Shown here: in pieces, positions 45,452 through 54,607 of the stretch
Position numbering within the stretch: the first letter of the stretch is position 1
Layout: each line of letters begins with the position of its first letter
Source: Photobacterium salinisoli
GTDB taxonomy: Bacteria > Pseudomonadota > Gammaproteobacteria > Enterobacterales > Vibrionaceae
NCBI RefSeq assembly: GCF_003614885.1
Contig: NZ_QZMS01000011.1
Span: 372,001-436,000 of the forward strand
DNA: 64,000 bases
Reading direction: 5' to 3'
Made by a program: the position numbers and the translations under genes
Notes under the pieces: model-generated
The model's database searches: none
The model's input: only the letters and a program-made list of their open reading frames with translations
What the model was told of the DNA's origin: nothing

Positions 45452-45486
45452 AAAGCCGCACGGTCAGCTGACCGCGCGGCTTTTTC
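45452..45486. terminator. Bidirectional terminator
   Basis: AAAGCCGC / GCGGCTTTTT forms the base of a long stem with an inner CGGTCAGCTGACCG palindrome, between the convergent TonB receptor and tctA genes. Confidence 0.88.
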
Positions 45487-45512
45487 TTTGCTCTTATTTA
45501 TCCGGCTTCAAC

Positions 45513-47042
45513 TCACGCCTGTTGTGCCTGCGCTTTGGCAGCAGCCTTGCGCTTATCACGCCAGGTACTGAACAGTGGCATCAACAACGCCAGTACTGCC
45601 AGCACCATGATGGTTAATGTCAGTGGGCGTTCCACCAGGAAAGCGAATGAACCGTCAGACAGCGTCAGCGAGCGGCTGAGGTTTTTCTCCAGAATGTCGC
45701 CCAGTATGAATCCCAGCAGCATAGGCGCCATTGGGAAATTGAGCAATTTCAGGAAAGTCGCAATCACTGTGATCAACACCATCATCTGAATATCAAAGGC
45801 ATTGAAACTCACCAGGTACACACCTGTGATGGAGAAGAACAGAATCAACGGGATCAGGATCGGACGCGGAATCACCAGCAGCCGGGAAATATACGGGATC
45901 AGCGGCAGGTTCAGAATCAGCAGTACCAGATTACCGAAGTACATTGAGATGATCACCGACCAGAAAACATCCGGATTATCCAGGAACAGGCGCGGACCCG
46001 GCTGAATACCGTATGCAATCAAGGCACCCAGCATAATAGCGGTGGTGCCTGAGCCGGGAATACCCAGTGTCAGCAAAGGGACGAAAGATCCGGTAGAGGC
46101 TGCGTTATTTGCTGACTCAGGCGCAGCCAGGCCCCGTAACGCACCTTTGCCGAATTTTTCTTTCTCTTCTTTCGGCGCCAGATTCCGCTCCATGCCGTAA
46201 CTCAGGAAAGACGCAATGGTCGCCCCTGCGCCCGGCAATACGCCGACCAGGAAACCAAAGACAGAAGAACGCGCGACCGTAGGTGCCACATGCTTCACTT
46301 CTTCTTTGCTGAGTTTCATGCTGCCCAGATTATTCATGTCCATCTGCGCATCTTCATGCCTGTGCTCACCCCGCAGAACCGTCATCACCACTTCAGTCAG
46401 CGCGAACGTGGCCATGGCCAGCAGCAGGAAGCTGATACCGTCAATCAAATCCACATTATCGAAGGTAAAGCGCGGTACGCCCGTCATGACGTCGTTACCA
46501 ACGGTCGAAATCATCAGGCCGAAGACTGTCATCATCAGGGCTTTGAGTACCTGGCCTTTGCCGGAAAAAGCAGCCACCGCGGTCAGGCCCAGAATCATCA
46601 ACGCAAAATAGTCGCTGGACTGGAAACTCAGTGAGACTTTCGCCAGAGCAGGTGCTGCAAAGAGCAAAATGATGGCACCGACGGTTCCGCCAGTGAAAGA
46701 GGAATACGCAGCCAGTGCCAGCGCTTTACCCGCCTGATTTTTCTGTGCCAGCGGGAAACCGTCAAAGGCAGTAACCACTGTGCTTGAACAACCCGGCGCA
46801 TTGATCAGTATTGATGAGGTTGACCCACCAAAAACAGCACCGTAGTACACTCCAGCCATCAGGATAATGCCTGAGGAAGGATCAAGACCATAAGTAATAG
46901 GGATCATCAGTGCAATGGCAGAAATCGGGCCCAGACCCGGTAACATACCAATGAATGTCCCGGCAAAGCAGCCAACCACTACCATCATCAGATTGAACGG
47001 CATAACTGCCGTTGACAATCCGGTCATCATTCCATCGAACAT
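45513..47042 (-). CDS. tctA: Tripartite tricarboxylate transporter large membrane subunit
   Basis: 509 residues with about 11-12 membrane helices. The family motifs GCFAGTFIGMLPGLGPISAIALMIPITYGLDP and YYGAVFGGSTSSILINAPG lie near the N-terminus, and VGVLPGAGATIASFLSYGMER in the middle. It forms the sodium-coupled channel of the TTT system together with TctB. The gap to tctB is two bases. Confidence 0.95.
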   Translation of the reverse strand: MFDGMMTGLSTAVMPFNLMMVVVGCFAGTFIGMLPGLGPISAIALMIPITYGLDPSSGIILMAGVYYGAVFGGSTSSILINAPGCSSTVVTAFDGFPLAQKNQAGKALALAAYSSFTGGTVGAIILLFAAPALAKVSLSFQSSDYFALMILGLTAVAAFSGKGQVLKALMMTVFGLMISTVGNDVMTGVPRFTFDNVDLIDGISFLLLAMATFALTEVVMTVLRGEHRHEDAQMDMNNLGSMKLSKEEVKHVAPTVARSSVFGFLVGVLPGAGATIASFLSYGMERNLAPKEEKEKFGKGALRGLAAPESANNAASTGSFVPLLTLGIPGSGTTAIMLGALIAYGIQPGPRLFLDNPDVFWSVIISMYFGNLVLLILNLPLIPYISRLLVIPRPILIPLILFFSITGVYLVSFNAFDIQMMVLITVIATFLKLLNFPMAPMLLGFILGDILEKNLSRSLTLSDGSFAFLVERPLTLTIMVLAVLALLMPLFSTWRDKRKAAAKAQAQQA

Positions 47043-47044
47043 AG

Positions 47045-47518
47045 TTAACCCCCGAAAATACTCGTTATCAGTCGGCCAGGGGCCAGGTAGATGTCAAGTA
47101 ACTGCGTCAGCAAGAACCAGAAACACACCGCAAATGGCACAGATGCCACCAGCAGAACCTTAGGACGGCGTTCACCCAGCAACCAGTACCCTCCCATCAG
47201 AAAGATCACTGTCGACAACATAAAGCCAATCCATTCGAGGGAAGCGGCAAAAATCAGCATCAGCAGCAGCAGTTTGGTGATCAGAACAAAATCCAATCCC
47301 CGTAAATCCAGCTTGTCATCCTGACTGCGGCTCGCTGTCACCAGCTGGCATAACGCCAGCACAATGCCCAGCCCGGCCAGTGTCAGCGGCAAAGATTTCG
47401 CATTGAAGGGCTGATATTCATCGCCGGGGAACATCTCAATGCCGCTACCGTAGTAACCGTAAACGATGGAAAAGCACAGAAATACCAGTCCACCGATATG
47501 ATCTTTCGTTATTGTCAT
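47045..47518 (-). CDS. tctB: Tripartite tricarboxylate transporter small membrane subunit
   Basis: 157 residues from the ATG at 47518, with GAGG seven bases upstream; GTG and ATG codons a few residues earlier are less well spaced. Four hydrophobic helices, typical of TctB (LVFLCFSIVYGYYG at the start). It pairs with TctA in the inner membrane. Confidence 0.9.
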   Translation of the reverse strand: MTITKDHIGGLVFLCFSIVYGYYGSGIEMFPGDEYQPFNAKSLPLTLAGLGIVLALCQLVTASRSQDDKLDLRGLDFVLITKLLLLMLIFAASLEWIGFMLSTVIFLMGGYWLLGERRPKVLLVASVPFAVCFWFLLTQLLDIYLAPGRLITSIFGG

Positions 47519-47545
47519 GGTCATCCTCACCACTATCGGTTTGAC

Positions 47546-47603
47546 CCGGCCCCAGTCTCAGGCCGGTTTGTTACAACGCGCACCACCCAGACAGGCGGTG
47601 CGC
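47546..47603 (-). other. Two hairpins between tctC and tctB
   Basis: CCGGCC/GGCCGG (47546-47551, 47561-47566) and GCGCACC/GGTGCGC (47578-47584, 47597-47603) fill the 105-base gap after the binding-protein gene. Neither has a U-run. Such stems commonly let the soluble binding protein be made in excess over the membrane subunits. Confidence 0.5.
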
Positions 47604-47623
47604 AACATGTCATGCAGACAGGA

Positions 47624-48604
47624 TTACTTCAGGAAGCCCAGTTCACGCATCAGATCGCCGATTTCTTTTTCCTGCTGTGACAGGAAAGCAACGAACTCTT
47701 TGCGAGGCTTGTAGATTTCAGTCCAGCCGTAACGATCACGCACGGTTTTCCACTGATCTGTGTTGTACATTTCACCCAGCACCTCGGCAAACTCATCGGC
47801 TTTTGCATCGCTGACACCCGGTGCGGCAAAGAATCCACGCCAGTTGACGAAAGTTGCGTCATAGCCCAGTTCCTTCAGAGTCGGTACTTCCGGCGCTGAA
47901 GGAGAGCGCTGATCGCCCGTCATCGCCAGGATGCGGATTTCACCGGCGTCAGCCAGCGTCAGCGCTTCACTCAGGCCGGTCGACAGCAATGTGGTTTCAC
48001 CAGACAGCAGACCCGCCATGGCTTTACCACCGGCATCATACGCCAGGTATTTCAGACGGCGCGGCTCGCCACCACCGGCTTTAAACGCCAAGGCGGCAAC
48101 CAGGTGATCCATGCTGCCACGGGCAGATCCGCCCGCCACTGTGATACTGGTGGGATCTTTTTTGTAATCGTTCACGATGTCGGTGAAGCTGGTGTATTTG
48201 GAGTTAGCCGGCACCACAAAAGCGGCATAATCACCCACAGTGGCGGCTACCGGGGTCAGATCGCGGAATGACTGAGGGAACACTTTCGACAGAGAGCGAA
48301 TCACAATAGGGGTAGAGTTAACCATCAGAGTGTCTGTGGATTGCTCGGCGGTTTTAATCAGGTACGCAATGGCTTTACCGCCGCCGCCACCTGACATGTT
48401 CTCGTAAGAAATGGTGTCAACCAGTTCAGACTTTTTCAACACTTCACCGGTACCGCGTGCGGTGCTGTCCCAACCGCCGCCAGCACCACCAGGTACCAGA
48501 AAGTGAATGGAGTCCACTTTTGCCTGAGCACTCATGCTCAGTGCAGAAGCCATTAATGCAGCAAGTACGGAGACACGTTTGCGGGTAATTAACTGAGTAA
48601 GCAT
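47624..48604 (-). CDS. tctC: Tricarboxylate-binding protein of the TTT system (Bug family)
   Basis: 326 residues with a cleavable signal peptide (VLAALMASALSMSAQAKV). The mature protein is Bug-type: IHFLVPGGAGGGWDSTARG near the start, SGGGGGKAI and VAGGSARGSMDHLVAALAFK binding loops. It delivers a carboxylic acid (citrate or another tri/dicarboxylate) to TctAB. It is divergently placed from a CitA-type sensor kinase gene. Confidence 0.93.
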   Translation of the reverse strand: MLTQLITRKRVSVLAALMASALSMSAQAKVDSIHFLVPGGAGGGWDSTARGTGEVLKKSELVDTISYENMSGGGGGKAIAYLIKTAEQSTDTLMVNSTPIVIRSLSKVFPQSFRDLTPVAATVGDYAAFVVPANSKYTSFTDIVNDYKKDPTSITVAGGSARGSMDHLVAALAFKAGGGEPRRLKYLAYDAGGKAMAGLLSGETTLLSTGLSEALTLADAGEIRILAMTGDQRSPSAPEVPTLKELGYDATFVNWRGFFAAPGVSDAKADEFAEVLGEMYNTDQWKTVRDRYGWTEIYKPRKEFVAFLSQQEKEIGDLMRELGFLK

Positions 48605-48872
48605 ACCTTTTCCTCGTTATTAGATTGGGGTCCATCGCCCGACCTGATTTACCGCTATGGCTGAAACATAATGTCTGCCTGCGGCCTCAGGTTCTGTTAT
48701 TGCTTAACTACCGGATCAAGGTATGCCACGTTCAGAAACATGAAAAGATTGTAAAAATAATGTGAATATCGGGCGTTAAATGCATTAAGTTCATATTGTT
48801 CACAGCATTTCGATGCCACTGACGGTACACTGTTTCACAGATGTTACAAAGGTAGACGGAACACCTTCCCAC

Positions 48873-50534
48873 ATGACTAAGTTGTTGTCTTTGCGTCATT
48901 TTCGACTCAAAACCCGGATGGTTTTAATTCTGGGTTTTATCGCGATCCTGCAAGCAGGGGCGCTCGGCCACTTTACCATTCGCTATCTCGACAATGTGTT
49001 ACATGAACAGATTGGCCAGCAGGCGATTCGGGTAGCGAAAACCATAGCAGCGTCACCCGATGTGATTCGCGCGGTATCAGACAGAAACACCGCCTTTTTG
49101 CAGCCACTCAGCCTGAAAATGGCACAGGCTGCCCAGGCAAGGTTTGTCGTTATTGGCGACAGCCAGGGCATTCGGCTCGCCCACCTCAACCCGCAACGTA
49201 TTGGCAAATCGATGTCGGATGATGACAGCGACGATAACCGCCAGGCGCTGATTAACGGCAAAGCGTATGTCGCGTTGGATAAAGGCAGTATCGGTTGGTC
49301 GATGCGAGGCAAAGCCCCTATTTTCAGCAACGATGGTGCTCAGATCATCGGCATAGTGTCTGTCGGTTATTTGCTGACCGAAGTCGATGCCATTGTCAGC
49401 CGCCATCAGCTTTCCATGATTGTGGCCAGCACGCTGGCCTTTCTGTTCAGTGTGATCATGGCACTCTGGTTTGCCAATCATTTCCGCAAAGCCATTTTTG
49501 ATTTGGAGCCTGAGCAGATTGGCCGGCTGTTTCATGAACGCAATGCCACGCTGGAAACCGTGCGTGAAGGCATAGTGGCCATTAATCAGCACGGTATTAT
49601 CACCACGTTTAACCATGCCGCCATCAAAACGCTGCAGTTACCGGCTGACGAGAAATACATTGGCCGCCATATCCATGATGTCTTACCCGACAACGGGATG
49701 CTGGATGTACTGGAAAGTGGCGAGCACCATTTTGATCAGGAAATCTGGCTGCATGATCGCAACCTGATCGCCAACCGTTTTCCGATGGTGCAGGACGGAG
49801 TAGTCACAGGGGTGGTATCGAGTTTCCGGCTGAAAAATGAAGTCGATCTGGTTAGCCGTAAGCTGACCCGTATTCAGCAATATGCCGACAGTCTCCGCAG
49901 CCAGTCCCATGAATACAACAATAAGCTGCACACCATAGCCGGTCTGATTCAGATTGGTGCGGTTGAGCAGGCACTGAAAGTGATCGGGCAGGAAACATCC
50001 AGCCATCAGAGTTTTATTCAGACCATAATGAAAGCCACCTCCGACAGTATTCTGGCCGGTTGCCTGCTTGGTAAATACAACAGGGCCAGAGAGCTGAATC
50101 TGGAACTGGCCATTGACGACGACAGCCAGATGTCAGACATACCGGCTTCTCTGCCCCGCGAGCAATTAGTCAGCATACTGGGCAACCTGATAGACAATGC
50201 GCTGGAAGCCACACTCAGGCACCATGGCGCAGGCGGTATGGTGCTGCTCAGTATGAGCGATTTAGGCAAAGAGCTGATATTCGAGGTCAATGATCAGGGC
50301 CCTGGCATTGCCGAAGGGGAGCAAGATAAAATTTTTACTCGTGGTTACACCACCAAGGACACAGAAGGGCACGGCATCGGGCTGCATCTGGTGAAACAAC
50401 TGACTGACCATCTCGGCGGCATCATTACTGTCGAACCCGCAGAACCCTCCGGCAGTCGCTTTACTGTATATATTCCCAAATCACTGCGTCGTTCAGACAA
50501 TGCAACAAGACACGGACAAGAGGAACAACAATGA
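48873..50534 (+). CDS. CitA/DcuS-family sensor histidine kinase
   Basis: 553 residues from the ATG at 48873; an in-frame start at 48813 is also open. Two membrane helices (about 18-40 and 185-205) enclose a periplasmic single-Cache sensor domain (IRVAKTIAASPDVIRAVSD ... IGIVSVGYLLTEVD). A cytoplasmic PAS domain (about 235-320), the phospho-acceptor His in RSQSHEYNNKLHTIAGL, and an ATPase domain (NLIDNALEA, NDQGPGI, GHGIGLHLV) follow. It likely senses the acid carried by TctCBA and phosphorylates the next gene's product. Stop and start overlap (ATGA). Confidence 0.9.
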   Translation: MTKLLSLRHFRLKTRMVLILGFIAILQAGALGHFTIRYLDNVLHEQIGQQAIRVAKTIAASPDVIRAVSDRNTAFLQPLSLKMAQAAQARFVVIGDSQGIRLAHLNPQRIGKSMSDDDSDDNRQALINGKAYVALDKGSIGWSMRGKAPIFSNDGAQIIGIVSVGYLLTEVDAIVSRHQLSMIVASTLAFLFSVIMALWFANHFRKAIFDLEPEQIGRLFHERNATLETVREGIVAINQHGIITTFNHAAIKTLQLPADEKYIGRHIHDVLPDNGMLDVLESGEHHFDQEIWLHDRNLIANRFPMVQDGVVTGVVSSFRLKNEVDLVSRKLTRIQQYADSLRSQSHEYNNKLHTIAGLIQIGAVEQALKVIGQETSSHQSFIQTIMKATSDSILAGCLLGKYNRARELNLELAIDDDSQMSDIPASLPREQLVSILGNLIDNALEATLRHHGAGGMVLLSMSDLGKELIFEVNDQGPGIAEGEQDKIFTRGYTTKDTEGHGIGLHLVKQLTDHLGGIITVEPAEPSGSRFTVYIPKSLRRSDNATRHGQEEQQ

Positions 50535-51238
50535 CAGCACCCATTACTGTCGTTATTGCAGAAGATGATCCGCAAAATGCGGAAATACAGCGTCGCTTCG
50601 TCGAAAAAACACCTGGCTTTCAGGTTGTAGGCATAGCCCATGGCCTTGATGAAGCCAGAGATTTGATTGACGTGTTCCAGCCACAGTTACTGTTATTGGA
50701 TAATCAGTTCCCAACCGGAACCGGACTGGAACTGCTCAGGGAGCTGCGGGCTGAAAGCTGCCATACCGACGTGATTCTGGTCACGGCGGCCACGGAAGTT
50801 GAGACCTTGCGCACCGCGATGCGCAGCGGGATATTTGATTACATCTTAAAACCCGTTGTGTTTGAAAGACTGCAATCGGCGTTATTCAATTTCAGTGCTC
50901 ACCTGGACAAGTTGTCTGACATGCAGTCACTGGTGCAAAGTGATGTTGATGGCTTACTGCAGCCCGCCCCCGCCGATCAACCCGCACCGCAGGCGTCGGC
51001 TCCCGGCACATCACGATTGCCGAAAGGCATCGATGGCCTGACGCTGGATAAGATCCGCAGCGTATTCACCGATCCCAACATTAACCTCAACGCAGAACAG
51101 GTCGGTCAGGAAATTGGCGCCAGCCGGACAACCGCGCGCCGATATCTTGAATATCTGGTCAGTACCGATGAGCTGAGTGCTGAAGTCTCGTACGGCAGTG
51201 TCGGCCGGCCGGAGCGCAAGTACCGCAGTCAGCCATAG
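50531..51238 (+). CDS. CitB/DcuR-family response regulator
   Basis: 235 residues. The receiver domain has the phospho-accepting D57 in LLLLDNQFPTGTG and acidic residues at 11-13. A Pro/Ala-rich linker (about 140-165) leads to a CitB-type HTH (LNAEQVGQEIGASRTTARRYLEYLVSTDEL). It is translationally coupled to the kinase. The obvious target is the tctCBA promoter in the 268-base divergent gap. Classical Salmonella TctD/TctE belong to a different (OmpR/EnvZ-like) family, so those names are not used. Confidence 0.9.
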   Translation: MTAPITVVIAEDDPQNAEIQRRFVEKTPGFQVVGIAHGLDEARDLIDVFQPQLLLLDNQFPTGTGLELLRELRAESCHTDVILVTAATEVETLRTAMRSGIFDYILKPVVFERLQSALFNFSAHLDKLSDMQSLVQSDVDGLLQPAPADQPAPQASAPGTSRLPKGIDGLTLDKIRSVFTDPNINLNAEQVGQEIGASRTTARRYLEYLVSTDELSAEVSYGSVGRPERKYRSQP

Positions 51239-51291
51239 CTGCCGGCGGCCAGCCCGCACGAAGACGGGCATCGGCCGCACATGTCTGGGCC

Positions 51292-52044
51292 TTAACGGCC
51301 ACCTGCCAGATCGATAAACGATCCGGTCGAATAAGACGCCTGCTCCGACAATAACCAGCAGATCGCTTCTGAGACTTCTTCGGCAGTGCCGCCGCGCTGC
51401 ATTGGGATCGCTGATTTCAGCCGTTCAATCCGATTCGGCTCGCCACCCGATGCATGCATGTCGGTGTAAATAAAGCCGGGTCGAACGCCGTTCACACGAA
51501 TGCCTTCACTGGCTACTTCCAGTGACAGGCCGCGTGTCAGAGTATCCATCGCCCCTTTCGAGGCCGCATAATCGACATATTCAAAAGGTGCGCCGGTGCG
51601 GGAAGCCGCAGAAGAGACATTGACAATCGAGCCGCCCTGGCCGCCTTGCGAATAGGCCATGCGCCGGATGGCTTCCCGGCAGCACAGAAAACAGCTGGTG
51701 ACATTAGTCTGCATCACGGCATTGATTCGTTCTGCTGACATCTGTAACACCGGCATCTGCTGCATCAGAATACCGGCGTTATTCACCAGCCCGGTTATCG
51801 GCCCCAACTCATTGTCGAGCGTGGCAAACAGCCGCATCACATCCTGTTCCTGAGACACATCCGCTTGTACCGCAATGGCGTTAACGCCATATTGACGCGC
51901 CCGGTGCACAATCTGCTCTGCCGCTTCATGCTCAGAGCGATAATTCACGCAGATACTCACGCCCTGAGAGGCCAGTTGAATCGCTGTCGCCGCGCCAATT
52001 CCCCGGCTGGATCCGGTAATCATTACTACCTGCTCTTTAGGCAT
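51292..52044 (-). CDS. Short-chain dehydrogenase/reductase
   Basis: 250 residues of the classical SDR type. NAD(P) motif TGSSRGIGAATAIQLA, NNAG at about 88, the catalytic Ser in VNVSSAAS and YxxxK as YVDYAASKGA, then PGFIYTDMHA. It resembles E. coli YgfF, a sugar-dehydrogenase-like SDR. AAAGGAATC precedes the ATG. It follows the hydroxyacid dehydrogenase gene by 24 bases and is probably co-transcribed with it. Confidence 0.9.
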   Translation of the reverse strand: MPKEQVVMITGSSRGIGAATAIQLASQGVSICVNYRSEHEAAEQIVHRARQYGVNAIAVQADVSQEQDVMRLFATLDNELGPITGLVNNAGILMQQMPVLQMSAERINAVMQTNVTSCFLCCREAIRRMAYSQGGQGGSIVNVSSAASRTGAPFEYVDYAASKGAMDTLTRGLSLEVASEGIRVNGVRPGFIYTDMHASGGEPNRIERLKSAIPMQRGGTAEEVSEAICWLLSEQASYSTGSFIDLAGGR

Positions 52045-52068
52045 CTTCGATTCCTTTTCATTCCATTG

Positions 52069-53061
52069 TTATTGATGAGGTTCACTGTTTAATACCCCGG
52101 CATTGGCAAGACCGGATAGCTGGCCTTTGCCGTAACTCACCACATTGGCCAGAGCCGTTTCAAAATACAGTGTGTAACTGTCCTGCTCGACAAATCCCAG
52201 GTGCGGCGAACACAGCACATTCGGCATGGATAACAGTGGCTCATCAGCGGGTAAAGCAGGCTCTGTCTCGTAAACATCCACTGCCGCATAACCCGGCCTT
52301 CCCCGCTCCAGAGCAGCCACCAGCGCGCCGGGTGCTACCAGTTCAGCACGACTGATATTCACAAACAGTGCGTCGGCTTTCATCTGTGCCAAATCATCGG
52401 CCGTCACACAGCCTCGGGTGTGTGCATTTAGCCGTAAATGCAGTGATACGATGTCAGACTGAGTAAAAAACGCCGCTTTCGACGACGCTGCCTGATACCC
52501 TTGAGTGGCTGCCAGCGCGCGAGAATTTTCACTGCCCCAGACCAGCACCTTCATATCAAACACTTCTGCGATTCGGGCAATACGCTGGCCAATTTTACCG
52601 AATCCCCAGATCCCCAACGTTCTGCCTCTCAGGCTACGGCCCAATTGCGGTTGCCCGGACTGCTGCCACTGCCCCGCCTGCAGATGCTGGCAATAAGGCA
52701 GCAGTTGCCGGCTGGCCGCCATGATCAGCGCCCAGCATAACTCCGTGGGCGCGACAGGAGAGCCAACACCTTCTGCCACAGCTACCTGGTGGCGGGTACA
52801 GGCTTCAAGATCCAAATGATTGCTGATCTTGCCGGTCTGGCTGATCAGTTTAAGTCGGGGGAGATGGGCAAGTAAGGCGTCGTCAATGACGGTGCGTTCC
52901 CGGATTAACACCAGTACGTCTTTATCTTTCAGTCTGTCGACAAGCTGAGCCTGATCAGCCGGCGGTGATGTGTACACAGTCACATCGTAATCATTCAGAA
53001 GAGCGTAACAGGGCAAGGTACGGACAACATCCTGATAATCGTCCAGAATAGCAACCTTCAT
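52069..53061 (-). CDS. D-2-hydroxyacid dehydrogenase family protein
   Basis: 330 residues from the ATG at 53061 (GGAGGCAAAGGA upstream). NAD-binding GRTLGIWGFGKIGQRIARIAEVFDMKV, catalytic Arg in FVNISRAELV, Glu in YAAVDVYETEPAL and His in SPHLGFVEQDS. It oxidises a D-2-hydroxyacid or reduces a 2-keto acid; phosphoglycerate-dehydrogenase-like enzymes are close. The actual substrate is unknown. Confidence 0.88.
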   Translation of the reverse strand: MKVAILDDYQDVVRTLPCYALLNDYDVTVYTSPPADQAQLVDRLKDKDVLVLIRERTVIDDALLAHLPRLKLISQTGKISNHLDLEACTRHQVAVAEGVGSPVAPTELCWALIMAASRQLLPYCQHLQAGQWQQSGQPQLGRSLRGRTLGIWGFGKIGQRIARIAEVFDMKVLVWGSENSRALAATQGYQAASSKAAFFTQSDIVSLHLRLNAHTRGCVTADDLAQMKADALFVNISRAELVAPGALVAALERGRPGYAAVDVYETEPALPADEPLLSMPNVLCSPHLGFVEQDSYTLYFETALANVVSYGKGQLSGLANAGVLNSEPHQ

Positions 53062-53265
53062 TCCTTTGCCTCCGGTGGATAGGAGTCGATATTCAAGCAC
53101 TCTTCTCATGAAAAAACAACCTGATAGTCAAGACGCTGGCGGCCGGTTTAACCCACAAAAAGCCTGTGTTCAGTCTGATTTTTTCAAGCACTTACCGGTA
53201 ATCTGTTACCGAATGTTATTCTCATCTGCTATGATTCCAGCTTCTCAGAAACAGACAAAAACACC

Positions 53266-53703
53266 ATGACCGCGACTTTGACTTCAACCCGCAATCGCGC
53301 TGGAATGATAACTATCGTTCTGGCGTCATTGTTATGGCTGAATATGCTGTCGGCTGTCGTGGTGATCAACCCGGCTTTCCATCAGGGTTCGCCCAGCGGC
53401 TTGACCGGGGAAAAAATTCTGATCTGCACGGTACATGGCCTGCAATGGGTCTCGGTCGCCGATCTGGTTAATCAGCAAGACGGCTCGCCGCACGCGCAAT
53501 GGCAAAATCACTGCCCGCTGCTCACGCCATTACAGCCCATCCATTACGACACAAGTCATATTGTGCCGATCACTCTGGCATCCGTTGCGGTATTTTCCGG
53601 CCTGCGCCGTATGTTCTGGCTCAGCGCTAACAACAAACTGTATGAGCTGTTTGGGCCAAAACACTCTCCTCCGTCGTTAAGCACATCATCACATTCCGTT
53701 TAA
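53266..53703 (+). CDS. Hypothetical membrane-anchored protein, DUF2946-like
   Basis: 145 residues with one N-terminal hydrophobic segment (about 13-36) and a second weak one (about 98-112). Cys-His spacing (ILICTVHGLQWV ... WQNHCPLL) resembles DUF2946 proteins, which often neighbour copper or iron uptake genes. No ribosome site is clear. It is 34 bases upstream of the copper chaperone, suggesting a role in periplasmic metal handling. Confidence 0.55.
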   Translation: MTATLTSTRNRAGMITIVLASLLWLNMLSAVVVINPAFHQGSPSGLTGEKILICTVHGLQWVSVADLVNQQDGSPHAQWQNHCPLLTPLQPIHYDTSHIVPITLASVAVFSGLRRMFWLSANNKLYELFGPKHSPPSLSTSSHSV

Positions 53704-53737
53704 ATTTTTGATTGCTTAAATCCCATTGGAGAACACA

Positions 53738-54301
53738 ATGAAATCATTACACGCTTTACTGCTGGCCGCTTCCGTCTTCACCTCCGGCCTGGCAACAGCC
53801 CACGAATTTGAGTCTGGCGAGTTGCATATTGATCATCCCTGGTCCAAAGAAGTCCCGCCTATGTCATCGGTGGTGGCCGCGTTTTTCTCCGTTGATAACC
53901 ACGGCGATAAGGCTGATGTCCTGCTGCGTGCGGAATCCCCTATTGCTGAGAAAGTTGAACTTCATGAACATGCACACGAAAACGGCATGATGAAAATGCG
54001 TAAAGTGGACAACATCCAGATTGCTGCCGGTGAAACACAAATGCTAAAACCCGGCGGTTACCACATCATGATGTTTAACCTGACCTCAGTGCCTAAGCTG
54101 GGTGACAGCTTCCCGCTGACGCTCTACTTTCAGCATGCCGGTAAAGTGGATGTGAAAGTGAAGGTTGAAAAAGCCGATTACATAATGCAATCCGGGCAAG
54201 ATATGGACCACAGCCAAATGAACCATGAAGGTATGGATCATGACGCTATGGAGCACGACAATATGGATCACGATGGCATGAACCAAGACAGCATGCACTG
54301 A
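53738..54301 (+). CDS. PCu(A)C copper chaperone with Met/His/Asp-rich tail
   Basis: 187 residues from the ATG at 53738 (GGAG upstream). Signal peptide cut near ATA-HE. The PCu(A)C fold has the copper site H...M...H-x-M: ELHEHAHENGMMKM and LKPGGYHIMMF. It carries Cu(I) in the periplasm for cytochrome oxidase assembly. The C-terminal ~35 residues repeat Met-Asp-His blocks (HSQMNHEGMDHDAMEHDNMDH), an added metal-binding tail not found in the minimal family. A terminator follows. Confidence 0.9.
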   Translation: MKSLHALLLAASVFTSGLATAHEFESGELHIDHPWSKEVPPMSSVVAAFFSVDNHGDKADVLLRAESPIAEKVELHEHAHENGMMKMRKVDNIQIAAGETQMLKPGGYHIMMFNLTSVPKLGDSFPLTLYFQHAGKVDVKVKVEKADYIMQSGQDMDHSQMNHEGMDHDAMEHDNMDHDGMNQDSMH

Positions 54302-54324
54302 TCTGTCATTTAACAACACCTCCA

Positions 54325-54358
54325 ACACCTCGCGGGCTCATCTTGCGGGGTGTTTTTG
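54325..54358 (+). terminator. Rho-independent terminator after the copper chaperone
   Basis: CACCTCGC pairs with GCGGGGTG (one G-T pair) across an 11-base loop and runs into TTTTTGTTT. Confidence 0.8.
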
Positions 54359-54607
54359 TTTCTGCGCCCGAGTGCGCGCTGGCACCCACGCATAAATCAT
54401 TCCTGAACCCCAGATTGTTACCTCCTCCACCCAGGGTAAATGGCTAAGACTAACAACCCGTCCCATCATGTAATGATATCTGTGCAACTTCTTTCGCCAT
54501 TCTGTGATCTTTGTACTAATTTGACTTTAGGCATACCTGGAAGACAAGAAGTTCCTAAAGCTGGGTAGCGCTTTGTAGCTTTTTCAAGGACTGAGGATGG
54601 ATAGGTA
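54359..54607 (+). promoter_or_regulatory. Leader region of the OmpA-like/BIG2 operon
   Basis: 249 bases without a gene. Near the end, AAAGCT / AGCTTTTT arms (about 54557-54583) could form a leader hairpin with a T-run just before the start of the OmpA-like gene. TTGACT at about 54521 may be a -35 element. No known riboswitch consensus was recognised. Confidence 0.4.

Noticed and set aside
54359..54607. c-di-GMP (GEMM) riboswitch before the OmpA-like gene
   Set aside because: Such riboswitches precede many Vibrio surface genes, but the conserved GGGCAAA and GACGCAAAGCC-like blocks are not found.
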